Source: Moraxellaceae bacterium (GTDB lineage: Bacteria > Pseudomonadota > Gammaproteobacteria > Pseudomonadales > Moraxellaceae). Taken from it: a DNA stretch of 59,843 nucleotides. The translations under genes were made by a program, and so were the position numbers. How positions within the stretch are numbered: position 1 is the first letter of the stretch; every line of letters begins with the position of its first letter. The notes below the pieces were generated by a model. The model saw only the letters and a program-made list of their open reading frames with translations, had not been told where the DNA came from and searched no databases. The DNA is taken from the NCBI GenBank assembly GCA_029237815.1, contig JAQZBP010000011.1:1-59843 (forward strand). Direction: 5' to 3'. Below are positions 50,706 to 59,744 of this stretch, piece after piece.

Positions 50706-51647
50706 ATGAAGCAGGTTCTCGGTGTGCGCCGTATGCCCCGTCCGCATTGGGTGGGCGACGGCTTTCCGGTGCGTTCGCTGTTCTCCTACGACTCGCTCGG
50801 CCGGGAGCTGAGCCCGTTCCTGCTGCTGGACTACGCCGGCCCGGCCGAGTTCGCGCCGGCGACGCGTCCTCGCGGCGTCGGGGCGCACCAGCACCGGGGC
50901 TTCGAGACGGTGACCATCGTGTACCAGGGCGAGGTGGCGCATCGCGACTCCACCGGAGAAGGCGGCGTCATCGGCCCCGCCGACGTGCAGTGGATGACGG
51001 CCGGCGCCGGCATCCTGCACGAGGAGTTCCATTCGCCGGCCTTCACCGCCGCCGGTGGCGTGCTGGAGATGGTGCAGCTCTGGGTGAACCTGCCTGCGCG
51101 CCACAAGCTGACGGCGCCCGCCTACCAGGCGATTGCGAGCGCCGCGGTCCCCGTGGTCGCGTTGCCGGCCGGGGCCGGCACCGTGCGCGTGATTGCGGGC
51201 GATTACGCGGGCCACGCCGGCGCGGCCCGCACCTTCTCGCCGCTCAATGTCTGGGACCTGCGACTCCGCGCCGGCAGCCTCAGCAACCTGCCGGCGCCGG
51301 AGGGCTGGGGCGCGGCCGTGCTGGTGCTGCAGGGCACCGTGCAGGTGGGGGCGACAGAAATCGTGCGCGCCGGCGAACTGGCCGTGCTCGCCGCGGCGGG
51401 CGAGGGCTGCGTGCTCGAAGCCAACAATGACGCCGTGCTGCTGTGGCTCTGCGGTCAGCCGATCGACGAGCCCATCGTCGGGCGCGGGCCCTTCGTCATG
51501 AATACCGAGGCGGAGATCGCGCAGGCGATCGCCGACTTCAACAGTGGCCGCTTCGGCGGTCTTTCCCCGCATCCCCGCGTCGCCGCGGTGGAGCCGTCCG
51601 GCGTGCGCGAGGCGCAGGCCACCATCCCTGAAGGAGAAGCCCCATGA
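50706..51647 (+). CDS. Pirin family protein
   Basis: 313 residues, two cupin-like domains. The pirin iron-binding motif is visible: GAHQHRGFETVTIVYQGEVAHRDS, then GPADVQWMTAGAGILHEEFHS, with His/Glu ligands at the usual spacing. The C-terminal domain follows (GWGAAVLVLQGTVQVGATEIVRAGELAVLAAAG). Some pirins oxidise quercetin or act as redox-sensitive regulators; which applies is unknown. ATG 50706 follows AGGAGG. Its stop overlaps the start of the isochorismatase gene (ATGA). Confidence 0.93.
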   Translation: MKQVLGVRRMPRPHWVGDGFPVRSLFSYDSLGRELSPFLLLDYAGPAEFAPATRPRGVGAHQHRGFETVTIVYQGEVAHRDSTGEGGVIGPADVQWMTAGAGILHEEFHSPAFTAAGGVLEMVQLWVNLPARHKLTAPAYQAIASAAVPVVALPAGAGTVRVIAGDYAGHAGAARTFSPLNVWDLRLRAGSLSNLPAPEGWGAAVLVLQGTVQVGATEIVRAGELAVLAAAGEGCVLEANNDAVLLWLCGQPIDEPIVGRGPFVMNTEAEIAQAIADFNSGRFGGLSPHPRVAAVEPSGVREAQATIPEGEAP

Positions 51648-52270
51648 ACTCACCCTATGTCCGTCTCGACCGCACTAACGCCGCGGTTCTGCTCGTCGAC
51701 CACCAGGCCGGCCTGCTGTCGCTGGTGCGCGACATCGAGCCCGACCGTTTCAAGAACAACGTGCTGGCGCTGGCGGATCTTGCAAAGTATTTCGGGCTGC
51801 CGACCATTCTCACCACGAGCTTCGAGAGCGGCCCCAACGGCCCGCTCGTGCCGGAGCTGAAGGCGATCTTTCCCGAAGCGCCCTACATTGCGCGCCCGGG
51901 GCAGATCAACGCCTGGGACAACGAGGATTTCGTGAAGGCGGTGAAGGCGACCGGCAAGAAGCAGCTCATCGTCGCCGGCGTGGTGACCGAGGTCTGCGTG
52001 TCCTTCCCGGTGCTGTCGGCGCTGGCCGAGGGCTTCGAGGTGTTCGTGGTGACCGATGCCTCCGGCACGTTCAATGCCCTGACGCGCGACGCCGCCTGGG
52101 ACCGCATGTCCGCCGCCGGCGCCCAGCTCATGACCTGGTTCGGCACGGCCTGCGAACTGCATCGCGACTGGCGCAACGACATCGAGGGGCTGGGGACGCT
52201 GTTCTCCAACCATATTCCGGACTACCGGAACCTGATCACGAGCTACAGCGCGCTCACCCGCCAGGAGTAA
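51644..52270 (+). CDS. Isochorismatase-family hydrolase (YcaC-like)
   Basis: 208 residues. Cysteine hydrolase fold: AAVLLVDHQAGLLSLV with D19, a lysine in VKATGKKQLIVAG and the nucleophile in GVVTEVCVSFPVLSALAEGFEVFVVTDASGTFN. It resembles YcaC of E. coli, whose physiological substrate is unknown. Overlaps the pirin gene by 4 nt, so co-transcribed and translationally coupled. Cytosolic. Confidence 0.92.
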   Translation: MNSPYVRLDRTNAAVLLVDHQAGLLSLVRDIEPDRFKNNVLALADLAKYFGLPTILTTSFESGPNGPLVPELKAIFPEAPYIARPGQINAWDNEDFVKAVKATGKKQLIVAGVVTEVCVSFPVLSALAEGFEVFVVTDASGTFNALTRDAAWDRMSAAGAQLMTWFGTACELHRDWRNDIEGLGTLFSNHIPDYRNLITSYSALTRQE

Positions 52271-52584
52271 GCGCCGCCTGGCAAAAACGGGGGCGGGAGG
52301 GCATTGCGGCGTCCTCTTGCCCCTGTCGCCGGTGCCTCATTTCGCTGCCGCAAATCTCTGTCCACGAATCACTGCCTCGAATCGCTGCCACGAGCGCATC
52401 TGTCGCCGCCACAGGGGCCGGCGCGCCGCCCGCCCGGCACGAGCACCTACCCCGGTAGTGGCAGGCCCAACTCATCCTGAATCGGCTAAATGCCCGCAGT
52501 GGCGAGGCTGGTGCACACATGTCCGGAGCGGACGTCCCGCGGCCCCGTTCTACAGTTAATGCAGGCAACAGGACGTGAGTGGTC
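52271..52584. other. Intergenic region before the hybrid kinase
   Basis: 314 bp. It contains short degenerate direct repeats of the CGAATC(A/G)CTGCC type around 52363-52391. TACAGTTAAT at 52551 may be a -10 region. No gene seen. Confidence 0.4.
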
Positions 52585-54690
52585 ATGGCAGACAGGGAAA
52601 TGGAGCAGGCGCTACGCGAGAGCGAGCAGCGTTATCGCGCCTTGTTCAACAACAGGACGCAGGGGCTGGCGGAGTGCCGCATCCTCACCGATGCCGCCGG
52701 TCGCGCGGTCGACTACGTGCACGAAACCGTCAACGACACCGCCTGCCGCATGCTGGGCCTGCCCCGGGAGCAGTTCCAGGGCGCCCGCCTCCTGGAGCTC
52801 TTCCCCGATGTCCATACGGCGGTGCCGGGCATGGTCGAGCAATTCGGCCAGGTGGCGCTCGAGGGTGAGGAGGTCTACCGGGAACTGAACTTCACGCCCA
52901 GCGGGCAATGGTTCCTGGTGTACGCCTACAGTCCCGCGCCCCGCCAGTTCACGGTCATCTTCACCGACATCACCGCGCAAAAGCGCGCGGAGCAGGAGCG
53001 CGACTCGCTGCTGGCGCAGTTGCGCCTGGGCGCGGCGCAGGCGGTGCGCGAGCGCGCACAGCTCGAGGCCGTGTTCCAGTCGCTGCAGGAGGGCATCGCC
53101 GTCTTCAACATGGCGGGCCACCTGATCCTCGGCAACGAGGCGCTGGCGCATATCCATGGTTACGCCACGCGCGAGGAAATGTTCCGCCACCTCGATGACT
53201 TCGACCGCCTGTTTGTCTTGTCGACGCCGGCGGACGAGCCGGTGTCGCTGGCGCAGTGGCCGGCTTCGCGCGTCCTGCGCGGCGAGACATTGCGCGAGCT
53301 GGAGCTGCAGATGCAGCGGACGGATATCGGCATGGTGCAGCGGATCAGCTACAGCGGCACGCCGGTGCGCAACGAGCAGGGCGGGCAGATCCTCGGCGTG
53401 CTGATCGCCCGCGACATCACCGAGCACAAGCGCATGGAGAGCGAGCTGCACGAGGCGGTCGCGCGCATGCGGGAGGCGCTGCAGGCCGAGCAGGTCGCCA
53501 AGCGCACGGCGGAAGAGGCGAACCGGGCGAAGTCCGCCTTCCTCGCCACCATGAGCCATGAAATCCGCACGCCGCTGAACGGCCTGATCGGCTTTACCGG
53601 CCTGTTGCTCGACGGTCCGCTCAGCGAGGAGCAGCGCCGCTTTGCCGAGCTGGTGCGCCAGTCCGGCGAAGCGCTGCTGCACCTGATGAACGACTTCCTG
53701 GATTTTTCCAAGATCGAGGCCGGCTACCTGGAGCTGGAGCCGGTGGTGTTCGAGCCGCAGCACGAAGTGGCGCAGGCCCTCAACCTGGTGCGGCCGGCCG
53801 CGGAGCGCAAAGGGCTCGCCCTGCGGCACCAGGTGCAGGCGCCGCACCGGGTGCGCGGCGATGCCGGCCGCCTGCGCCAGATCCTGCTCAACCTGCTGGG
53901 CAATGCCGTGAAGTTCACGCTGGAGGGCGAAGTCGAGCTGCGCTGCGAGACGCTGCCGGGGCCGGCGCGCGGCGCGGACACGGGCGGCGCGACGCCGGGC
54001 GCGGACGACAGGGTCTGGCTGCAATTCACGGTGCGCGACACCGGCATCGGCATCGACGCCGCCACGCAGGCGAAACTCTTCCAGCCTTTCATCCAGGCCG
54101 ATGTGTCCACCACGCGCCGCTTCGGCGGCACCGGGCTCGGCCTCGCCATCTGCCGGCGGCTGACGCGCGCCATGGGCGGCAGCATCGAGCTGGTCAGCGA
54201 AGTCGGGCGGGGCAGCGCCTTCACGGTGCGCCTGCCCTTCGAGCGCCTGCCGGAGAGTGAGGCAGGCGCGCCGGCGGCGGGCCCGGCCAGCGCGGCGAAG
54301 GCCGCGGCCACGCACCTCGACGGTCGCGTGCTGGTGGTGGAGGACAACCCGGTCAGCCAGCTCATGGCGGCAGAAATGCTCAAGCGCCTCGGCTGCCGGC
54401 CCGATGTGGTCGGCAACGGCGCGGAAGCGGTGGGCGCGCTGCAGAACCTGCCCTATGACCTCGTGCTCATGGATTGCGAAATGCCGGTGCTGGACGGTTT
54501 CGAAGCGACGCGGCGCATCCGCCGGCAGGAAGCGGCGGGGCGGCGCGTGCCCATCATCGCGATGACGGCGTCGGCGCTGAAGGGTGATCGCGAAAAATGC
54601 CTGGCGGCCGGCATGGACGATTTCCTGCCGAAGCCGGTGCGGCTGGAGGATCTGCGCAAGAAAGTGACGGAGTGGCTGGGCGACGATTAG
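52585..54690 (+). CDS. Hybrid sensor histidine kinase with two PAS domains
   Basis: 701 residues, no membrane segment, so cytosolic. Residues about 10-140 are PAS 1 (ESEQRYRALFNNRTQGLAECRI..), and about 155-290 PAS 2 (QLEAVFQSLQEGIAVFNMAGHLILGN). Then come a dimerisation helix with FLATMSHEIRTPLNG (phospho-His), HATPase motifs (NLLGNAVKF, DTGIGI, GTGLGLAI) and a receiver domain with D630 (LMDCEMPVLDGFEATRRI). It autophosphorylates and passes the phosphate to its own receiver. Convergent with the other hybrid kinase, 34 bp between stop codons. ATG 52585 is used; the GTG at 52579 is possible. Confidence 0.93.
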   Translation: MADREMEQALRESEQRYRALFNNRTQGLAECRILTDAAGRAVDYVHETVNDTACRMLGLPREQFQGARLLELFPDVHTAVPGMVEQFGQVALEGEEVYRELNFTPSGQWFLVYAYSPAPRQFTVIFTDITAQKRAEQERDSLLAQLRLGAAQAVRERAQLEAVFQSLQEGIAVFNMAGHLILGNEALAHIHGYATREEMFRHLDDFDRLFVLSTPADEPVSLAQWPASRVLRGETLRELELQMQRTDIGMVQRISYSGTPVRNEQGGQILGVLIARDITEHKRMESELHEAVARMREALQAEQVAKRTAEEANRAKSAFLATMSHEIRTPLNGLIGFTGLLLDGPLSEEQRRFAELVRQSGEALLHLMNDFLDFSKIEAGYLELEPVVFEPQHEVAQALNLVRPAAERKGLALRHQVQAPHRVRGDAGRLRQILLNLLGNAVKFTLEGEVELRCETLPGPARGADTGGATPGADDRVWLQFTVRDTGIGIDAATQAKLFQPFIQADVSTTRRFGGTGLGLAICRRLTRAMGGSIELVSEVGRGSAFTVRLPFERLPESEAGAPAAGPASAAKAAATHLDGRVLVVEDNPVSQLMAAEMLKRLGCRPDVVGNGAEAVGALQNLPYDLVLMDCEMPVLDGFEATRRIRRQEAAGRRVPIIAMTASALKGDREKCLAAGMDDFLPKPVRLEDLRKKVTEWLGDD

Positions 54691-54724
54691 CGGTCGCGGG
54701 TTCGCGCCGCGCGACTGGCGCGGG

Positions 54725-56533
54725 TCAGCCGGCCGGCGGCGCAGGCGGCCGCCAAGTGCGGATGCAGGCGTCGAAGTCGCTGAGGCGCACGGGCTTGGCC
54801 AGGAAATCGTCCATGCCGGCTTCGAGGCAGCGCGTGCGTTCGCCGTCGAAGGCCGAGGCCGTCAGGGCAATGATGGGGACATGCCGCGTGGCCTGCTCCG
54901 CGCGGATGGCGCGGGTCGCGTCGTAGCCGTCCAGCACCGGCATGTCGCAGTCCATGAAGATCAGGTCGAAAGGCTGCTTCCCGGCCGCCTCGAGCGCCTG
55001 CTGGCCGTTTTGCGCCAGCGTCACCTCGCAGCCCAGCCGCCGCAGCATTTCCACCGCCACGAACTGGTTCACCGGATTGTCCTCGGCCAGCAGCACGTGC
55101 AGGGCAGGGGCCTCGCGCGACTCAGCCACCGCTGCCGCCAGCGGGACATGATCGGGAACGGCACGGCTGGCGCCCGGCGGCGGATCGAAAGGCAGCTTCA
55201 CCCAGAAGGTGGTGCCCTCGTCGAGCGCGCTGTCGAAGCCGATCTCGCCCCCCATCAGGTCGGTCAGGTTCTGGCAGATGGCGAGCCCCAGGCCGGTGCC
55301 GCCGTAGCGCCGCGTGGTCGAGGCGTCGGCCTGCGTAAAGGGCTCGAACAGGTCGGCCGCCACGGCCGTGTCGATGCCGATGCCCTTGTCCTCGATCTCG
55401 AAGCAGAGCCAGGTGCGCGGGCCCGGCTCTGTCAGTTGCTGGCAGCGCAGCCGGATCTCTCCCCGCGCCGTGAACTTGACGGCATTGCCCAGCAGGTTCA
55501 GGAGGATCTGGCGCAGCCGGTCGGGATCGCCGCGCAGGCTGTGCGGGGCGTCGATGTCCAGGGTCAGCGTCAGCCCCTTGCCGGTCGCCTGCGGCTCGAC
55601 GATGGCCAGGGTTTCCTCGGCCACCTGGTGCGGATCGAAGGCGCGCTGCTCCAGCTTCAGTTGCCCGGCCTCCAGCTTGGCGTAGTCGAGGATGTCGTTG
55701 ACCAAGTGCAGCAGCATCTCGCCGGACTTGCGCGACTGCTCCAGGTACTGGCGCGCCTTTTCGTCTTGCGGCAGGTCGAGCAGCAGGCTGGTGAGGCCGA
55801 CGACGCTGTTCAAGGGCGTGCGGACCTCGTGGCTGATGGTGGCCATGAAGTCCGACTTGGCGCGATAGGCCTTCTCGGTTGCCTGTCGCGCTTTCTCGGC
55901 CATGCGCTTGGCGGCCTGCTCGGCGAGCAGGCTCTGCACCAGCGCATAGGTATGGCGTTCACTCACGATGCGCGCGGTGAGGCCGAAGGCGGTGGCGATC
56001 CCTATCAGGGCGATGCGTGCCATGGCGCGGGCGCCCGGCGAGGCCAGCAGATTGGGCGGGATATGGATGATGCTCTCGCTGGCCCACAGCCCCAGTACGG
56101 CGAGGATGCTGATGACCGCCCAGATGCAGGCGACGCGGGTGCCACCGATGAAGGCGGCGAGGATGGGCAGCACCGGCATGAACCAGGCCGCCACGGACTG
56201 GTTCTGGCCGGTGGCGAGGGCATGCCCGAGCAGCACCAGCAGGCACAGCGACGACACCAGGTGGGCGCCCGGCACCATGCGCGAGGCATCGCCCGCGCGG
56301 AGGACCCAGCGCCGGATCAGCAGGAGCAGCAGGCCGCCCATCAGGTCGACCAGCGCCAGCCAGCGCAGGTTGAGATAGCTGTGCTCGAGGGCGAGCCCGC
56401 CAAAGCCCGCCACCACGATGAGCGAGAGGTAGCGGAAATACTGGAACGCGCCGAGACGGGTCATCTCGGTGGCGCTTTCCGGCGGCCCCCTCGGCTCTGG
56501 CGGGGGTGTCGGCTGCGATTCGAACCTTTCCAT
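54725..56533 (-). CDS. Membrane hybrid sensor histidine kinase
   Basis: 602 residues. Residues about 30-190 hold around six membrane segments (FQYFRYLSLIVVAGFGGLALEH, LVDLMGGLLLLLIRRWVL and so on). Then come a coiled linker, FMATISHEVRTPLNSVVGL (phospho-His), NLLGNAVKFT, DKGIGID, GTGLGLAI and a receiver with D528 (IFMDCDMPVLDGYDATRAI). No periplasmic ligand domain is visible, so sensing is probably in the membrane. Its kinase core is similar to that of the opposing hybrid kinase, suggesting an old duplication. ATG 56533 follows GCAGGTAG. Confidence 0.92.
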   Translation of the reverse strand: MERFESQPTPPPEPRGPPESATEMTRLGAFQYFRYLSLIVVAGFGGLALEHSYLNLRWLALVDLMGGLLLLLIRRWVLRAGDASRMVPGAHLVSSLCLLVLLGHALATGQNQSVAAWFMPVLPILAAFIGGTRVACIWAVISILAVLGLWASESIIHIPPNLLASPGARAMARIALIGIATAFGLTARIVSERHTYALVQSLLAEQAAKRMAEKARQATEKAYRAKSDFMATISHEVRTPLNSVVGLTSLLLDLPQDEKARQYLEQSRKSGEMLLHLVNDILDYAKLEAGQLKLEQRAFDPHQVAEETLAIVEPQATGKGLTLTLDIDAPHSLRGDPDRLRQILLNLLGNAVKFTARGEIRLRCQQLTEPGPRTWLCFEIEDKGIGIDTAVAADLFEPFTQADASTTRRYGGTGLGLAICQNLTDLMGGEIGFDSALDEGTTFWVKLPFDPPPGASRAVPDHVPLAAAVAESREAPALHVLLAEDNPVNQFVAVEMLRRLGCEVTLAQNGQQALEAAGKQPFDLIFMDCDMPVLDGYDATRAIRAEQATRHVPIIALTASAFDGERTRCLEAGMDDFLAKPVRLSDFDACIRTWRPPAPPAG

Positions 56534-56946
56534 GGGCTACCTGCTGGAGAAGGTGTCAGGCAGCGCGGCGACTGCAGGAACACTGCAACGCGGCACGCAA
56601 CGGGAAAATGGCCGTGCCTGTGCCAAGGAAAATGTAGCAGCCGGCGCTGCCGGCTGCCGAAGGAGGCGGGGCCTTTTTGGGAGGGAATTGCTGCCGCCGC
56701 CGCGCACCGGCGACCCGCGCACTCATCCGGCCTCGCGGCGCTCCGCCTTTTCCGTGCGCAACCCGCTCGCGCGCGGTCGGTCGGTCGGGCTGAAGCGTTG
56801 ATGTGCGCGGATCAGCCGACGCGCAATCCCCTCATGCGCGGGTATTCGTCACCCTGAAGCGCGGCTTTGTCTCCTCGGCGCAGACGCGGACCGATGGGCG
56901 CCGGATACTCGCCGCTTCAGTCATTTGCCTTCAGGGAGCCAGAAGC
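56534..56946. other. Divergent intergenic region
   Basis: 413 bp between the divergent hybrid kinase and GGDEF genes. The last 60 bp hold CAGGGAGCC, the ribosome-binding site of the GGDEF gene. No terminator, gene or clear promoter is recognised in the rest. Confidence 0.4.
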
Positions 56947-58140
56947 ATGACGGCAGTACCCCGCGTCGAGTTACAGGTCCGCAGCCCCGTCGCGCCCATC
57001 GCCTGGTTCACCAATCCGCTCGACTGGCGCCCCATCGACCGCCAGATCCTGCTCGGCCTGCTGGTGCTGCTGGCGCCCGGCCTGATCGGCCTGGGGCTCG
57101 GGCTGATCCTGCTCATCGCGCCCAAGTATCTGCACCTCGGCCTGATCGGGCCGCTGCTCGCGCTGTTCGGCCTGCACCTGCTGCTGATGACCGGCTTCGT
57201 GATCGCCGCGCTGCGGCGACGCCAGCGCATGGACGACTGGCCCGCCTTCGAGGGCTTCGTCATCGGCTCCTTCATGTTCACGGTGTTCCTCACCGGCTAT
57301 CTCACCGGCACGCATTTCGCCGAAGCGCTGCTGCTCACCTTCCTCGGCATCCTGGTCGTCTCGACGCTGGGCAATGTGCGGCGCCTGATCGTCGCCTTCT
57401 ACATCGGCTCTGCCGTGCTGGCCGTGCTCGCCTATGGCGACGTGACGCGCGCCTGGCCTGCCGCCCCGGCGCTGACGCGGCCGCTGGTGGATGCCGACGG
57501 CAACGCGGTGATGGGGCTGATCCTCATCCGCATCGCGCTGGCGGTCACCGTGCTTGCCATTGCGCGGCTCGCCATCGGCGCGGTGGCGCGCTGGGTGGAA
57601 CGCGAGAACCTGTACCGCGAGATGTCCAGCGTCGACGGCCTGACGCGTCTCTCCAACCGGCGCTCCTTCATCGAGCGCGGCGAAAGCGAGCTGTCACGCG
57701 CGCGGCGCTTCGGCGACAGCCCGGTGGCCTGCATCATGGTCGACCTCGACCACTTCAAGAAAATCAACGACACGCACGGCCATCACGCCGGCGACCAGGT
57801 GCTGGTGGCGGCTTCGTCCATCCTCATGCACAACCGGCGCCAGTACGACGAGGTCGGCCGCTATGGCGGCGAGGAGTTCGCGCTGCTGCTGCCCAACACC
57901 AGCGCCGCCGACGCGCTGCATGTGGCCGAGCGCATCCGCTGCGAGATCGCCGGCACGCCGGTGGACGTGGACGGCCGGCGCATATTGATGACGGCGAGCT
58001 TCGGCGTGGCGGCCTATCCCTCGCAGGAGGTCACCTGCCTCAATGACCTGCTGAAGGCGGCGGACAAGGCGCTGTATGTGGCGAAAGAGACGGGGCGGAA
58101 CCGGGTATGCATGGAGGGGATGGAGACGCCACAGCCCTGA
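56947..58140 (+). CDS. Membrane GGDEF diguanylate cyclase
   Basis: 397 residues. Residues about 30-220 hold about six membrane segments, starting IDRQILLGLLVLLAPGLIGLGLGLILLI. The GGDEF domain occupies residues 225-390 (SSVDGLTRLSNRRSFIERGE, DLDHFKKINDTHGHHAGDQVL, RYGGEEFALLLPN). RRQYDEVGRYGGEEF keeps the RxxD inhibitory site. ATG 56947 follows AGGGAG; longer frames start in low-quality sequence. It is divergent from the hybrid kinase, but shared regulation is not evident. Confidence 0.9.
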   Translation: MTAVPRVELQVRSPVAPIAWFTNPLDWRPIDRQILLGLLVLLAPGLIGLGLGLILLIAPKYLHLGLIGPLLALFGLHLLLMTGFVIAALRRRQRMDDWPAFEGFVIGSFMFTVFLTGYLTGTHFAEALLLTFLGILVVSTLGNVRRLIVAFYIGSAVLAVLAYGDVTRAWPAAPALTRPLVDADGNAVMGLILIRIALAVTVLAIARLAIGAVARWVERENLYREMSSVDGLTRLSNRRSFIERGESELSRARRFGDSPVACIMVDLDHFKKINDTHGHHAGDQVLVAASSILMHNRRQYDEVGRYGGEEFALLLPNTSAADALHVAERIRCEIAGTPVDVDGRRILMTASFGVAAYPSQEVTCLNDLLKAADKALYVAKETGRNRVCMEGMETPQP

Positions 58141-58269
58141 GCGGCGCCACGGCTGGCGGTCGGCCCCCGGCGGCGTTTCGCCGGAAAGGCCTGGCGCTGG
58201 CGCCGGTTTCTATCCCAATGGTAGGGAAGGGTGGGCCGCAGGCCCGCTGACCGATTCCGGAGGGTGCAA

Positions 58270-59151
58270 ATGGCCAAGTCCCGCAAGAGCAACGTGGTGT
58301 CCTTCTACCAGAACCTGCAGTCCATCCTGCCGATCCGGCGCGACCTGCACTTCAAGCTGCCGCCCGAGCGCATCGGCGACTGGCACCAGGGCGGCGGGCC
58401 CATCTTCACCTCCTTCCTCAATACCTTCTCCATCGTGCTGCCGGTGGGCGAGCGCTTCTTCATCGACAGCGTGCGCGCCTACCGCGACCAGGTCACCGAC
58501 CCGGAGCTCAAGCGCGCCATCACCGCCTTCATCGGGCAGGAGGCCATGCATGGGCGCGAGCACGAGGACCTCAATGCCGCGCTCTTTGCCGCGGTGCCGT
58601 TCGCGCCGAAGTTCGAGCGCCTGGTGAAGGGAATTCTGGACGGCGTCACGAAATACCTCGGCAAGGAGTTCTCGCTCAGCGCCACCATCGCGCTGGAGCA
58701 TTTCACGGCGCTGCTGGCGGACGGCGTGCTGCGCGAGCCACGCCTGACGCAGGACGTGGAGCCGCACTACAGCGCGCTGTGGAAATGGCATGCGCTGGAG
58801 GAGACCGAGCACAAGGCGGTGGCCTTCGATGTGTGGGAGACGGTGATGGGGCGCGGGCCGCGCGCCTATGCCATCCGCGCGGCGGGCCTGGTGCTGGCGA
58901 CGGTGATCTTCTGGGGGCTGATCGTGCCGGCCTTCCTCGTGGTGCTGCGCACCGAAGGCAAGCTCTCTGACGTGCCGGCGTGGCGGAAGTTCTGGACCTT
59001 CACGATGGGCGATGTCGGGTTGCTGCGCATCCAGTTGCGCAACTACGCGGATTATTTCCGGCCGGGGTTTCATCCCTGGGATCACGATAACCGGGCGTAC
59101 CTGCTGCAGATCGATGCGTTTCTGGCGGAGCAGGAAAAGCTGGTGGCGTGA
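58270..59151 (+). CDS. Predicted metal-dependent hydrolase (PF10118-like), copy 2
   Basis: 293 residues from ATG 58270 behind GGAGGG. It has the same motif set as the copy at 27519: GQEAMHGREHED, ALEHFTALLAD, WHALEETEHKAVAFD and FHPWDHDNRAYL. Most differences are in the N-terminal 20 residues and around residue 105-115. It lacks the beta-oxidation neighbours of copy 1. Two copies 30 kb apart suggest a duplication with divergence of regulation or substrate. The reaction is unproven. Confidence 0.85.
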   Translation: MAKSRKSNVVSFYQNLQSILPIRRDLHFKLPPERIGDWHQGGGPIFTSFLNTFSIVLPVGERFFIDSVRAYRDQVTDPELKRAITAFIGQEAMHGREHEDLNAALFAAVPFAPKFERLVKGILDGVTKYLGKEFSLSATIALEHFTALLADGVLREPRLTQDVEPHYSALWKWHALEETEHKAVAFDVWETVMGRGPRAYAIRAAGLVLATVIFWGLIVPAFLVVLRTEGKLSDVPAWRKFWTFTMGDVGLLRIQLRNYADYFRPGFHPWDHDNRAYLLQIDAFLAEQEKLVA

Positions 59152-59280
59152 GGCGCGTGGCTGAATCGTTTAAGGAGGCGAAGTTAGCTTCTATTGAAAA
59201 GCCATAGAGAAAAATTAGGGTCGAGAGAGACGGAACTTGAGCACGCGCTGCTCAACGGCAGTCGGCAGGAAAGGACAACA

Positions 59281-59744
59281 ATGCATAAGCCGCCCTGTAA
59301 AACACAGGCTATTTCACACCGTCAACGCATACTTTTCAGGGGAATCCTCGGGGCTATGCGAGCACAGGGACAGGTTGCCCTGTCAGCCTGCCTCGTGGCG
59401 ACGTTTCTGCTGACGGGTTGCTCCAGGCCGCTGCCATCCGCACGGATGGATGACAAGCCGCTGACCAGGCCTCTTGCATTGGCCCCGAGACAGGACCATC
59501 TCGCCATCGGCAGCGGATTCTCGGTTGGAGTGAAGCGGGACGGAACGGTCTGGACCTGGGGCACGGATTACAAAGGCAATCTTGCTCGCCCTCTCAGGGA
59601 TTATTCAGTTGAAGCGCATACGCCTGCGCCGGTGCAGGGCATCGACGACGCCGTGGCCGTCTCGGCCTGGCGCACTGTGCTGGTGTTGAGCCGCGACGGT
59701 TCAGTACGAGGCTGGGGCAATAACAACCATCACCAGGTGTCCCC
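59281..59744 (+). pseudogene. RCC1-repeat lipoprotein gene cut by an IS3 element
   Basis: Starts at ATG 59281 behind AAAGGA; an in-frame ATG at 59356 would give a more standard signal peptide. The lipobox LLTGC is followed by RCC1-like strands: GSGFSVGVKRDGTVWTWGTDYKGNL and VSAWRTVLVLSRDGSVRGWGNNNHHQV. RCC1 repeats form a beta-propeller that usually needs about seven blades; only about two are present before the reading frame enters insertion sequence at about 59745. The 5' half is intact, so the gene seems recently broken. The 129 bp upstream hold nothing recognised. Confidence 0.8.
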
